DNA from: Datnioides undecimradiatus
Taxonomy: Eukaryota > Chordata > Actinopteri > Lobotiformes > Datnioididae
Reading direction: 5' to 3'
NCBI GenBank assembly: GCA_008933995.1
Contig: WARS01000071.1
Location: 1,029,501-1,093,500 of the forward strand
DNA length: 64,000 bases
The position numbers and the translations under genes were made by a program. Positions 12,146-25,190 of this stretch are shown in pieces. How positions within the stretch are numbered: position 1 is the stretch's first letter; each line of letters starts with the position of its first letter. The notes under the pieces were generated by a model. The model did not search any database and was not told the DNA's origin. It saw nothing but the letters and a program-made list of their open reading frames with translations.

Positions 12146-15100
12146 TCTTCAGGTGGAGGAGGAAAGGTGGAGACAGTGAAGGACACAGGGGAGGAGGAGA
12201 GGAAAGGTGGGGGCAGCAGCGGCTCAGAGGTCAGAGGTCGGCCAGGTGCTCTGCCTACCTGCGGAGAGGCGACCAGGTGCCAGAGGAGCGCAGAGAAAAC
12301 CGAGCGCAGAGGTCGCAGACGTCCGGCAAGTCGAACATCCCCACGATGCTCAGGTTCACTCGCTGCCTGCAGGGTCGCTGTCTGATGACATCACCGCCCT
12401 GCCGTCCACGCCTGCAGCTCGACACACAGCCCGGGCGTCCTGCCACAACCCTCCTGTGAACCGACCTGAGCCTGTTTCACGTGCTTTAAACCGACTCAGC
12501 TCAGACTCTGGATTTGCTGCGCGGCCGTTTTCATTTTGAGTCGTTTGAAACAAATAAAGTCATTTCTCTTCAAGGACCGACGGTGACTTCAGTTCACACA
12601 CAACAGACGGGCTGGTCTCTGATGCGCACCTATCCAGGTGTTTCCCAAAACATCTCAGGTGGCTGCAGCCGGCGCTCGGAGCGGATCAGACTCGTGTGAT
12701 TGGCTGCTCTGATCTAAACCTGTTTGTTTCCATGGTTTCCCCTGAGGTGATGATGAGGTGCAGAGCGGTTTCTCTGCTCGCTGTCCTTGAGCGAATGTTG
12801 ATTCACCAAAAAAACAGAAAATAAGTAAAAACCTCGGAGGTGCAGGGGACGCAGCTTCCTGCTGCTTCAGGCTGCAGAGGCACGTGTCAGGAGGTCAGAC
12901 GGCGTCACGTCACTCATGCAAACGAGACGCAAACCGAGGCTGCAGGTGTGAACAGTCAGAGAGTCGCTCACAGAAGCCGGTTTACTAAAACCTGCTCTGA
13001 GCTGCTGCACAAACACACAACTTCCTGCAAGAACTCAGAACAAATGAACAACATCATTGGTTGAAAAGGACAAAAACGCAGGGATCTGAGGATTTTTAAT
13101 GCTCTCTGTCACGTTTCAGGCTAAAACCCCGGCTGCAGCTGCTCAGACGAGGGAATCAGCTGCTCGTCACTGTGAATCACCAGGAAATGTCTGAGCCGTC
13201 GCTGCTTTCTGATGGTTAAAGACACAATGACTGGAACTTTAACTGACTAAGAATAAAATCAAACACAGACCTGAAGAAGTGGCTGATTTGAGTTGTGTGG
13301 TTTCAACTTTAGCTGTAAATAACAATAAAGTGTCTGTAAACTCTGGCTGTTGTTGTTTACTGACGTGTTGAACACTGAGAGACCTGCTGCAGCTCTGATG
13401 AGCGTTTCAGCGCAGAGACCGATGTGTGTTGTGGCGAGCGGAGCAGAAGCGTCCGCGCCGCTCGTGCAGATTAACTGTAATTACAGTGACATTAAAGGAG
13501 ATAAAGGCTCCTCAGAAAACATCTCCAGGTAAGGACATAATTAAGTCTTCACGTCGAGATAACGATCCTGAACACTGCAGAGGAGGAGGCGCCGCCGCTC
13601 TCCGCCTGCAGCTGCTCCTGGAAGCGTTTCCGGAGTTTCACCTTTTGTTTGCACGAACTATTCGCTGTATTCAAACTGGTTCCCAATCTGAGGCGTGTGA
13701 CCTCTCTAAAAGGTCACAGATCACCCAGCAGGGTCCTGGGATTATTGTTATTTTCTGATTTTGTTTGTTTCATGTGTAAAACTTTCAGTGCTTGGTTTTT
13801 AAGAATGCTTATTTTATGTTTATTCGTTAATGCTCTGTTCTCTCTGGTGTATGTTAAATTTATAAATGCTAATGAGCTGGAAAACTTCAGCTGTTAGTCA
13901 CATAAAACAAGCAATATTGATTAATTAATGAAAAAACTAATATTCAGGCTCAAAGGAAAAGAAAAGTGTTTGACTGAGCAGCTCTGGTGTTAACAGAGGC
14001 GGGTTTCTGAGGAAATAAGTCCATTTTTAGAAAGTAAAAATGTGTTTTTGAGGAAAAAACACACTAACATGTTTCTTTACAGCAGCCGTCGGTGAGCTAA
14101 CCTAACGTCACGATGAAGAAGCTGAACTGAAGCTGAAACACAACCGCCTCAGTTCAGTCGGTCAGTCACTGCGTGATGTGGCCTTCACACGGGCTGCAGT
14201 GGATCGATGCACCTGGAGATGCAGAGTGAAATCCAATATGCAGCTGTGAGCGCGGTCGGACACCGGACGCACTCGTGTGCAGTCATTTCCTGTGCGATGA
14301 TGCATCTGCAGGTCAATTTTCCATGTTTACATCTGTGTAAATGTATCTGCCCGGTCAATAACGGCTCAGCGAGGCTTCACACACAGCCGACGTCTGCACG
14401 TGGGTGCAAAGGACTGAAGAGCGCCAGCACCTGGAAGCTGGAGTTTGCATGAAGCTCGCAGGCTCGGGGAGTTAAAAAGCAGGAAGACAGACGCGGACAC
14501 GCTGAACGTCTGCGGCGGCGAGAGGCTCCGTGAGGCAGCCGGCTAACGAGCTGAGAGATTTAATCCCTGTGGGAAGCTGTGGTGGCTCCTGGCTGCAGAT
14601 TAGCTCCCATGCTAGCAGATAAACACGTTTGTTTAAGTGGATTCAGATTCCCTCAAAGGCAGAAACACGAGATGCACCCGAAGGAAAACACTGAAAACCG
14701 TTTAGTACAAGTGTTTTCCTCTAAACTGTCTGTGAAGTGAAGCGAGGATGATCTCAGGAAGGCCAGATATCTACTTTTAAATCACGTTTGCCTCCAGCCC
14801 TGTGCTGATTGGCTAATTAGCAAGCTAGCCAGTCTGTGTCGGTCAGCTGAGACATGTCAGTCAGTTGGAGAAACATGAAATGAGTTTAGAGAGTCACTTG
14901 CAGGTGTAGCAGCTGCTGTGGTCTGACGCCGATCCCCTGCATCTTGCTGGTACTTCCTGGTGTCTGTACTTCCTGTTTCCTGTCGCCGGCCCCGCCCCTC
15001 TCTCAGCAGGTTGTAGACGCTCAACGGGAAACAGTTTGAATTTCAGTCGTGCTGCCGAAAATCCAATTTCCTCCAGCAGCCGAGGAGGAAAGAAGAAGTG

Positions 15101-15391
15101 CTGACGTGTGTTTTCCTGCAGTGTGAATGAGTTCGACCTGTTTCTCTGCGGAGCTGAGCGCCTCCTCCTCCTCCTCCTCCTCCTGCTGCTGCCACCTCCT
15201 CCTCTTCTCACTCTCTAAGACTTTAATTGAATTATCCCTCGCGACCTCGGCTTCAGCCGGGGCAGACTGAAGCTGTAAATGTCTCTAACATGACGCAACA
15301 TGACGAACACACGCTGGAGCCAAACTCTTCCATCTTTGCTCTTTTTCCAAATTCGAGACATTTAAAAACACAAAAATGAGCAAAGTCATTT

Positions 15392-15394
<3 letters not shown>

Positions 15395-15442
<48 letters not shown>
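15395..15442 (+). repeat. (CA)n microsatellite
   Basis: About 24 CA units, uninterrupted. Confidence 0.97.
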
Positions 15443-15445
<3 letters not shown>

Positions 15446-16442
15446 CTCTCTTCTGACTAACACACTCACCAATGCACCAGAAAGGGATTCATCCACCGCT
15501 GAAAATAGTCCCAGAGAAGTGCACCACTGCCATTTGAACTATAACTTGTTGAGCACGACTGTTAAAAACCCGCTTTGCAAAGTGTTTTCAAAGATTCACG
15601 TCTTACATAGGAACCAATGGGCTTTTAGACGACAGACAGGAAGTCTGACAGGGAGTCTGACGGGTGCACTAATGCCAAAGACGGCGTCTAGCGTCTGAGT
15701 TTCCGTCATTGTGTTTCTCCCATCGTGCACTTTCATTACACACATTATGGTTTTTCCCATTGACAGCCTGCATCTGACCTGGATGCAGACACAACACCAT
15801 GAGCAACGTGCAGCAGCTGACAGGAAATCATGTGATCTCAGCAGAGTTTAACTGTATAGCTGTTAGCTTTGTTAGCGAGGTTAGCCATGCAGCTAGTGGC
15901 TATGCCTACTGCTGCACACATGGCTAATACACAAGCTCTTTACTGTGTTTGCCTCTGGTCTCCAGAGTTAGCTAACAGGGCTGCTAGCTGCATGGCTAAC
16001 TTAGCTAACCCGCTGTAAGTTATGAAGTTGTGTTTTTGTACATTTATCCGTGAGGCCCAGAAACACACCAAACGACACAACTGATCAGACTCATTAGCAC
16101 AACATCACCAGTTTAATGAAATCTGTCAATAAATTGATAGAAGTTGTGTTTTTGTACCAACTTTGTTAATAAAACGTTCATGTTTGCAGCCATGTGCTCT
16201 TGATCAGCTGATTGAAGGGTTGTTTGACCCCGCCCACTTGTGGAGACTCAACCAATGAGATTCCTTCTCTTCCATGAGCAGCTTTGAATGAAATAATAAA
16301 CAAATAAACGTGAATATGGATATTTCTAGTGTTTGATCTCACCGTGATGTCATCGCATTCGACCAATCAGCAGCGACGCACAGGAAGGAAACAGCTTCAT
16401 GAATCGTTTCTTTAGAATCATAAGAGTTTTTAATCTTAATCG

Positions 16443-16580
16443 TCATCATTCACCATCATCATCATCATCATCGTTGACCATTGTCATAGTCACCTTCATG
16501 ACATCATCATCATCACTGTCGCAGTTGTTAATCATCACACAGAAACAGTCATCATCATCATCATCATCATCATCATCAGG
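16443..16580 (+). repeat. (ATC)n microsatellite cluster
   Basis: Three CATCATCAT blocks separated by short unique sequence. The minus strand reads as poly-Asp. Confidence 0.9.
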
Positions 16581-17587
16581 TACATTCTCATCATTTTCAG
16601 TGGATAATAGATTTCTTTTGTATTTCATACTTTTTATAATATATTGTATTTCATCCATGGTCAATCTCTTTTTTTAAATCATTTACATAAGAATAAAGTC
16701 AACAGACTGAAGAATGACTATCTGTATATTTACATCATGAGACACTGAAAGAGAGATCATTAAGAATAAAACAGCAAATGACCGGAAACAAAGAAAATCG
16801 GCGATAAAGAGGAGAAGAGGAAGAAGCAGCACGGGTAGAGAGAGGAGGGGAGGGAGGGCGATCGACAGGGAAGCCTGTGTGTGTGTGTGTGTGTGTGTGT
16901 GAGTGCATGTAGCCCCTCACTCAGTACCAGACAAGGCTGAGCGCAGCTAACGAGCTCGTCTCGCGTCTCGCAGTGACGACCTCCCACCTGAAATTCTGAT
17001 TTGTTGCCATAGCAACAGATTACACTCGCTCTCGTTGTTGCCACGGTTACTAATAACAGTCACCCATTCATGACCCGCCGTCATTTAGATCTAATCAGGA
17101 GGAACCATAATGTTTTTAATTGCTCTGGTTCACGGTCCATAAGCGTTTCCTATTTTTTAAGTGTCCCCTGAACGCAACACATGATGATGGAGGAGGGACC
17201 GTCAGCAGAAAGTGGTCGCTAATGCTCCTCCTGGTTCATCACATGTGACCACTGTGTGTGAGAGGTTGTGCCAGAGGTCCAGCTCTGAAGAAGAAACACC
17301 TCAAAGTGTCAAAAAGTCCTAATTAACCTAATGAACTGCTTCGTTTAATCGATTAGTGCATTGACATGAACTTATTATCAATACATGAAAGACAATCCTG
17401 CCCTGTGTGCGCCTGAACATGAAAGTTTATCGATGCTTCAGCTGCTGGGAGCAGATATCGGACTGGAAAAGTGGACATTGAGGCAAAAACAGTGAAAGAT
17501 GCTGACACAACACACTTTGAGTTCAGTGTTTGCAGCTTAGCTTCGCCTGCTTATCCTTCACTGAGCTGCAGGGGCAGGGTCATACGC

Positions 17588-17893
17588 TGCACACAGGCTG
17601 CACACAGGCTGCACACAGGCTGCACGCTGCATACAGGCTGCACACAGGCTGCACACAGGCTGCACGCTGCATACAGGCTGCACGCTGCACACAGGCTGCA
17701 TACAGGCTGCACGCTGCATACAGGCTGCACACAGGCTGCATACAGGCTGCACGCTGCACACAGGCTGCATGCTGCATACAGGCTGCACACAGGCTGCACA
17801 CAGGCTACATGCTGCATACAGGCTGCATGCTGCACACAGGCTGCACACAGGCTGCATGCTGCACACGGGCTGCATGCTGCATACAGGCTGCAC
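17588..17893 (+). repeat. GCTGCACACAG-type minisatellite
   Basis: About 300 bp of short, imperfect units (GCTGCACACAG, GCTGCATACAG, GCTGCACGCTGC) are open in most frames and produce Cys/His/Ala/Gln repeat peptides up to 150 codons. None is a credible gene. Confidence 0.95.
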
Positions 17894-20796
17894 AGCTCCA
17901 GCTGGGAAACCCCCCTGCGCTGCATATTTTAAATGTTTTCTAATTAAGTTGATAATAAACCTCATTCAGGCAGCACTTTGTGTGTAAGAGCAACCTGTTG
18001 TTGACTACAGACTCACTCACAGTCAATAAGCTGCAGCAGGGAGAGCACACTGCAGTAACAAACAAACACAAATTATAAAACTGAACTTTAAAAGTATATT
18101 TCAATGGCGGGCGATTTAATAAAGATGCAGAGCCACAGTCCGGAAACACCAGAGACATTAATAATCACAGGCTGCAACAAAAAACACAGAAATGAAGCTG
18201 ATGTCAGGACAGATTGTATCAATAATGTCATCAGATGATGAAGATTAACTGAGAACTATCCACATGAAGGTGTTGTCAGATGCATTATATCAATATTTCC
18301 ATCTAAACTCCTGTTTCTGTGCATTTGTCCTTAAACATGACGTCACCTGCAGCAACAGCCCCCCCCCCCGGTCTGAGAGCAAAAGTTGCTGTTTCTGTGA
18401 AGATTAAACTATGAAAAGAAAGAAGAGACTGAGCGGCGAAGGAGTGCAGAGGATGTCAGAGGTGTGAAACGAATCAGACGGACGGCTGCCTCCTCACCCC
18501 GTCTGTTGTATCAAAGCTCTGCAGAGACAAACCCAGACGCTTTCTCACAAACGTCACATTCAGTCAGAACCTGGACAAACAACCGGAGGAGACCTGCGTC
18601 ACATCAGAATCATGGATGGAGCCAACGCTCGGCCGGCGCACGCAGCGGCTGCAGCGTGAATCTGTTCGCATCCTTTACATGCTGCTTTTCTAAAGGTGCT
18701 GGCTCACACAGGAGCTCAGATTCAGACGAAGCAAACACCCTTCACTGCACCACAGTGCTTCTTCTCACTCTCCGGTCCATTAAAATGCACATATATATTC
18801 ATATCTTGGGCTCGTTGACATGAAAGTTTTGCTTTGAGGGAGAAAACAGCAAATCAATCACCTGTTAGTGTCTCTTAAAGCTGCCGACCTCTTAAAGCCA
18901 CGCCTGCTCTCTTCTTCCACAAACAAAACCTTTCCTGTCTGACAGAAGGAGCTGCACCACAGCATTTGGGTGAAAACATTCGATAAACTCTTAGTTTACA
19001 CTTTCTGTACCTGTGAGTCTTGTTGTTTCCCTCTGATGGACACACACAGCCGGACGCCACCTGCTGGTCTGCACTGTCATTTCCTCATTCCTGCTACCTG
19101 GCTTTCTCTTTGTGGTGCCTTCAAGTGCAGCTTTCTGGCTCAGGCAGCTTTCACTGCTGCTACTTCTTTGATATCAGATCTCTGAATCAAAGCCACCCCG
19201 TGGCGTCTCCGACCATTAGCACTGACATCTTCAACATGTTGGACACGTTGTTGTTGTTTTGGTGGGAAACGCTGAACGTAAACAACAGTAAACACCTTTA
19301 AATACAAACTGTTGATCCAGGTGCTCCAGCTGTCATATGTCAGTGGATACGCATTGTGTTTCACGCTGATGGGAGTGATGGGAGCGATGGCAGCGTGCGC
19401 TCTCTGGATGAACACTTCATTTATGCATCATTGAGTTTGGAAAGTGAGATGAGAGTCTGAGTGGAGCTGCAGAGGAAAGTGGGTCAGAGCAGCGGCGAGC
19501 AGCAGGAGTCGGACTGCAGAGATGCTAACAGGTAACCGAGGCTCTGACTCCAGACCTGATTATTACACCATGCTGACGAGCACTAACAAGACAACTCCGG
19601 CTCCCTGCTCCCAGCGCGTTCACTTCTGACTGTACGACATGACTCATCTGCCGCCCTGCGCACAGGAAAGTAGTTATATAATCACCACAGAGACCAGCAG
19701 AGCCTGCCTGCCTGCCTGCCTGTCTGTCTGTCTGCAGATGTGAGGCGACAGCTCGTAATGAGCTGCAGAGAAAACTGAGAAGTGCTGCTGACGAGGGGGA
19801 GTTTCGCTCCAAACAGGCAAAACAACACAAAACTAAAACGAGCAATAAGCTGAAACTGATCCTCTGTCAAATCTGCAACTCGCAAATGAAGAAAAACAAA
19901 ACATGAAACAACTTTTAAATCATAGAAAATCTGAAAAACACGTTTAAAGACGTCTGATGGAGCACGGAGGAAGTCTCACGGCTATATATACAGCGACGTT
20001 AGGAGACAGGATAATGTGGAAACTCTGCAGAGTTTTACTGAATTACAGTCAAACACAGATCAATGCAGATAATTATTGATCAGCACAGACGTGTGCTGAG
20101 CTCAGCCGATCAGGCTCTCAGTGCTAAATGATGATCAGTGGATCAGTGATTATTGGTGATGACGAGTTTCAAACAAGTTTCTTCCCTGCATGGCTGCTGC
20201 ATATCAGTGCAGAATGCTGGTGTGTGTGTGTGTGCGTGTGTGTGTGTGTGTAGTTAGCACCAGTGAGTCTTCAATGAACCAACAGTATCTGAGAAAACTT
20301 GAGTTTGTGAGTCTGTATCTGCTCTAACACACAGCGTAGACGTCAAAGAAGCTAATGCTAACATGTGAGCTAATGCTAACTTCCTTTAAAAAGCATCAAA
20401 CACTACAGTATAGATATTTTTAAATTGCATCAAGATACTCCAGGTAATGCCAATGAGATGCTAGTATTGCTAATTCCACTGAGAGTCAGCGCCCCAACTT
20501 TGCAGATCTGTGATCAGCTGAGAACGATAAACAGGCTGCTAGTAAACAACGTAACTCAATTAGCTGCAGGCTAACACACTTCTTATGTCCTGCAGCAGAC
20601 ATGCTGACTCGTCATTAACACTGATGATGTCTCTGCTCAGTTTAGGCATGACAGCGAGTTAGCAGACACATTAGCATGAGCCTAAATTTGTGCAACTAAA
20701 TGAATAATGTCATTAATTACAGCTGCTGCTACACTACAACTAAAAACACTGACAATGCTAAACTAGCAAAATGCTAATAGACAGATCTAAATCTAT

Positions 20797-20820
20797 AGTA
20801 CAGTACTATAGTACTGTACT
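20797..20820. repeat. Perfect 24-bp palindrome
   Basis: The half-site AGTACAGTACTA is followed immediately by its exact reverse complement with no spacer. The right arm runs on into extra GTACT repeats. Confidence 0.9.
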
Positions 20821-22224
20821 GTACTGTTGCTAATATCCAGTAAAGCCTATTGAATGCTAGCTATAATTAGCTTTAAAGTAGCTCTATTGTTAACACAAAT
20901 CATATGCTACTAATATATGATCCCACACACAAAGAAAGCACAAGCTAATGGATGCTAAACATTTAGCTAAGAAGCCATGCTAAACATTAGCCTCACAAGA
21001 TGCTAACTGTAAAGGTTAATAGTGTTTTTAAACTGGCTGACGGTGCAACACAGGCTAAAGCTGCTAATCATCATCACTGTTTTCATCATGCTTTCACCTT
21101 TTACACTGATTGTCGCATCATTTTCAAGTCAAACTTTAGATTTAAATACTACACCATCGTTTTCTAAGTAAAAGTGCTTCATGATTAAATTTAATTTTAT
21201 CGTTTCTAAACAAATCTGTTAAGCTAAAAAGCTAAAATATTCCTTTGGATCTCTTTAATCACTAATAAACTGACACTGGTCTGGGTTAATTGCAGCATGT
21301 CATTTGGCTGTAGTGCAGAATATATCAATATAAACATCATTTGGCACATTTAAAGTCATAACTTGTCATGACGGGACCATCGCTACAACATGGACATGAC
21401 CCCTCGCTGCAGAGGGACACGATCAGTCGCTGCAGATTCACTGGCAGGTGGTGTTTAACTTAGAGCAAAGAGCCTCATAATCATCACACAGCAGCAGTAG
21501 AGGTGACAGATGTCAATCATCGTGCACATTGTGGATGCACTTTTAATGTCGTGTTAAAGTCGATTTCACATCTTTAAAAGGGAGAAACGTCCCCGTGCTG
21601 CCTTTTTACGCCTTTTACAGCTCATTTTGGCCTCATGTTGAAGTGAATCACTAAAAGGTGGAAATTAATAATCACAATTCTACGTCATAACTCCATCACA
21701 CTTCTATATGAGAGCTTTACCTACAGTAAGTACATGAAACATGATGCTTTGTTACAGCTGTGTATGTGTATGTGGCACGGATCAGCTACACCAAAACGCT
21801 GCTTACACGCCTCTGGGACTGGGATCCAGAATTATGATATACACTAAATATTGTACTTTTACACACCTGTGGTTCATTTGTCGATTAAGATTTATTAAAT
21901 GATGACATAAAAATGCAATTTTTATACAGTGCTGCAGTAAATTAAACCAGCCAGAAGCATAAAATCAATAACATTCATTCGATGCAGCCGGCTACAACGT
22001 TAAAATGCATCCTACCAGTTTACACGCTCAGTAATAATCTAATGATATATAATAATGTGATGACAGAGCCTGTTCTGGCTGCGCAGTGAGTCTTTTTACT
22101 TTTACAGCTAAAGTATATTTTGCTGATAATTTAAGTCGGATTTTAACTGCCGGTGTTTTATTCATAAGATGCTGCTCAATTAATGGATATAAACCCTGGT
22201 CATGACTGACAGGTGCAGTGCTTA

Positions 22225-22582
22225 TCAAAGAAAGATGGCCGACAAAACACCGCCCCCTGGTGTCTGTCTGCAGCACAGCTCGTAAGCCCCACCCCCTTAT
22301 GTCTGGCTGCAGTACAGCTCATAAGCCCCGCCCCCTGGTGTCTGGCTGCAGTACAGCTCATAAGCCCCGCCTCCTGGTGTCTGGCTGCAGCACAGCTCAT
22401 AAGCCCCACCCCCTTCGTGCCAGCAGATGGTTCCTGTCAAATTAGCTTGCGCTTAGCTTGTGATATGGCCTCCATCACAACTGCACAGACTCTGACTCTA
22501 AAGGACGTCACACATATCTGGGATATTTTGACTTCCTGTTTGTTACAGGAAGTGGAGATGCGGCGGCCATCTTTGTTTACAG
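22225..22582 (+). mobile_element. Non-autonomous transposon copy B with 39-bp internal repeats
   Basis: This is the most complete copy, about 358 bp. The left end has CAAAGAAAGATGGCCGAC and the right end (about 22563-22582) has GCGGCCATCTTTGTTTACAG, an inverted repeat. Four 39-bp units lie inside, followed by GTGCCAGCAGATGGTTCC, GCACAGACTCTGACT and TTGACTTCCTGTTTGT, all shared with copy C. It lacks the TGATCA palindrome block of copies A and C. Target-site duplication not established. Confidence 0.6.
22259..22414 (+). repeat. 39-bp minisatellite, four units (copy B)
   Basis: Unit starts at 22259, 22298, 22337 and 22376, exactly 39 bp apart. The unit sequence is the same as at 146-301 and 46072-46188, with a few substitutions per unit. 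Confidence 0.9.
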
Positions 22583-23265
22583 TCTGTGTCCATGCTGCAC
22601 AGCTAACTGTCAATTTAAAATGTGACCACAGTGTCGTCGTAGCACATACGTCTCACCTCAGCTGAATTATATTAAAGTAACTTGCTTCGTAAACATTCGG
22701 ATGTGTTTCGATCGACCGCCACGCTGCAGGTATGTGATGCAGGGCAGATTTCCTGATTCTCACCACTGGTGCTGCAGTTTAAGGAACAGTCTCGGCTGCT
22801 AAATGCCTCAAACCTCCAGTGAGTAACGCACGAATGATGAATTTCCCAGAAGGCCACATTCGTTCTCATGCTCTGTGGCGACACTGGCCGCCACGCGACC
22901 ATCTCATCCGTGCATTGCAACTCAAAGCTCAATCTGTCGGGTATCTCTCGAGCGTGATCGAGGCGTCGGCATGAGCTATATCAAGGATGCGTGTGGCGTG
23001 TTCGCAGGAAATGTTTTTATTAATCTACAAAAAAACCCTTTAGAATGACAAAGATGAAGAGATAACGGTGCAGCTGCTCCTGACAGCGTTCACAAGATCA
23101 ATTCTGACCTTTTTGGATTATTAATATTTCCTCAATGCAACTGATTCACGTTAAACGCCCTTCGCCATCGTGTCGGCGTGCTGGATGTAAAGCTTTGGAT
23201 CAGTGCGGGGACTGTGTGGGTTAGCTGTCAGCGATCGGCCTGTCCTCACGGTTTCACTCTATGAG

Positions 23266-23267
<2 letters not shown>

Positions 23268-23313
<46 letters not shown>
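23268..23313 (+). repeat. (CA)n microsatellite
   Basis: About 22 CA units. Confidence 0.97.
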
Positions 23314-23315
<2 letters not shown>

Positions 23316-25090
23316 CAAAACGTATTGCTTTTTTAATGCACACACTTAAAGAAGGAGCCGGGGACAAGTCTGCGAGGGTTCAGAGGTGAGTGCAACTGTG
23401 CAGCTGAGAGGTTTCACCATTCGCTCCCGTCGGGTGTTTGTTATCGTTGCCTTGGCACGGCGGCGGCAGGAGGATCACGCCTCGCTCTAACTTACTTGGC
23501 AATGAGACAAGAGGTTTCTCTCTTTTTCATCTTCCTTTTGATTTACTTGGCACTGATTTGGGAGGAAGTCTGTCTGTCTTATCTCCTTCTGTCTCTCTCT
23601 GAGGGGGCGGTGGGAGGAGAGGTGAGGAGGGTGGAGCAGGACGGGGGTCACAGCTACAGAGCTGAGCACAGAGAGGAGAAGGCGACTGCGTAAAGAAAAC
23701 AGATGAGAAAAGACACGGGGGGCTCCGCTGTTTGACTTCTGTCGTTCCTTTCATCGCCGCCTCCATCGGCTCCCTCTCTCTCTCTCAGAGGGGAAGTCAA
23801 GAGTGTGTTTACATGCACCGCAGTCATTAAGGCACGGCTGACGCTGATGACACGTCTCAGTTTGATCTGACTCTGGGTGATGATGCACGCAGACCGAGCT
23901 TCACTCCTCTGCACTTCTCTTCAAACAGACTCACTCGTGGATTTGGTTTTTGATCTTAGCACCTAGCAAAGCAGCGGCGGGCTAGCAGGCCGACACTTTC
24001 ACACTGAGTCTACTGCAGCTGATGTTAGCGGCTTTAAAGCTACTCAGCTGAGCAACAACACGCTGCTTTCTAACTGAAAGAGTCTGACGTTCTGCAGCTG
24101 CATGTGAGCCTCCGGCCTCCTGTGTGTTCTCCCTGACACGTCCTGCTCAAGTCCACAGCGAGTAGCTTCCATGTTGTGATGTATTTCAGAGCAAAGCAGG
24201 ACAGGCAGGAGGCATGTGACATTTAAAGGAATCTGCTTTGCTCTGATTGGTTAGCGCAGCCTGCTAGCTAAGCTAATGTGTTGCATGGTTTGCAGTTACT
24301 TTTTGTGATTTAAGCAGCTGCAGAGCATTACATGGATCAACAAATAAGCAAACTGACAGACGGTGAGATCAGCATCAGGCTGTGCATCGCTCAGCAGACA
24401 GGAAACGTACGTCGCTCTGAGGCCACAAATATGGCCGAGCATCAGGGAACGGGGTCCTGACCTGCACTGAGACGATTAAAGCAATAAAAGACACAAAGAT
24501 AAGAGCTGCTGTCAGAGAGTTATTAACCTGAAATTGCCCCTTTTCTTGATAAAAACACTTTTGATTCAATATTCAATGAATCCCTCCACGGACCTGCTGC
24601 GTGATGTCGGACATGGTTTCCTCCAGTCTGCGCTTTATGCAGCATCACGCCGGTCACATCTATTTTTACGGATGGAGACCGTCCATCTCATAAAAGCAGA
24701 GCTGGGTCTGTGCGTGGGATGGACTCAGACCTGGTGCAGATCTTATTATCGTACTTATGCAGCTAATAACGTTTCATGCTACAGCGCGGTGGACGGAGGA
24801 TGAGATGAACCTGCGTCACTGAGACACGTGACAGCAGGAGAGCTTTGCCTTAAAGCCCGACGCTCCGTGTGCATGTAAACACACTCCAGTAGTATCATCC
24901 AGGAATCACTGATGTCCTTCTATTGTGTCTGAGGACTCTTGCAGCTGCTGTGTGTGTGTCTGTGTGTGTGTCTGTGTGTGCACTGTACACATTAGGCAGC
25001 AGGGTTCTCCCTAAAAACTGCGAACGAGGGGAAGCACGTCATGTGTTTATCGTTCTCTGTCACCTTTAAGATGAGTCGCTGTCTCTGTCT

Positions 25091-25190
25091 CTGCACGGCC
25101 CTCTGCAGCTGCACGGCCCTCTGCAGCTGCACAGCCCTCTGCAGCTGCACGGTACGCTGCAGCTGCACATTAGACCGCAGCTGCACGGCT
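25091..25190 (+). repeat. 18-bp minisatellite (CTGCACGGCCCTCTGCAG)
   Basis: About five units with an 18-bp period decay towards the right. Each unit contains the palindromic words CTGCAG and CAGCTG. Confidence 0.9.

Noticed and set aside
14894-15211. 105-codon minus-strand Arg-rich ORF considered as a third IQSEC exon
   Set aside because: The Arg run comes from a CTCCTCC repeat, there is no clear acceptor, and it does not resemble IQSEC sequence.
17471-17965. Overlapping ORFs of 124-153 codons on both strands
   Set aside because: The GCTGCACACAG minisatellite is open in almost every frame; the peptides are repeat translations.
22672-22932. 86-codon minus-strand ORF next to transposon copy B
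   Set aside because: No recognisable domain, no splice context and no repeat partner in the window; left as unassigned.
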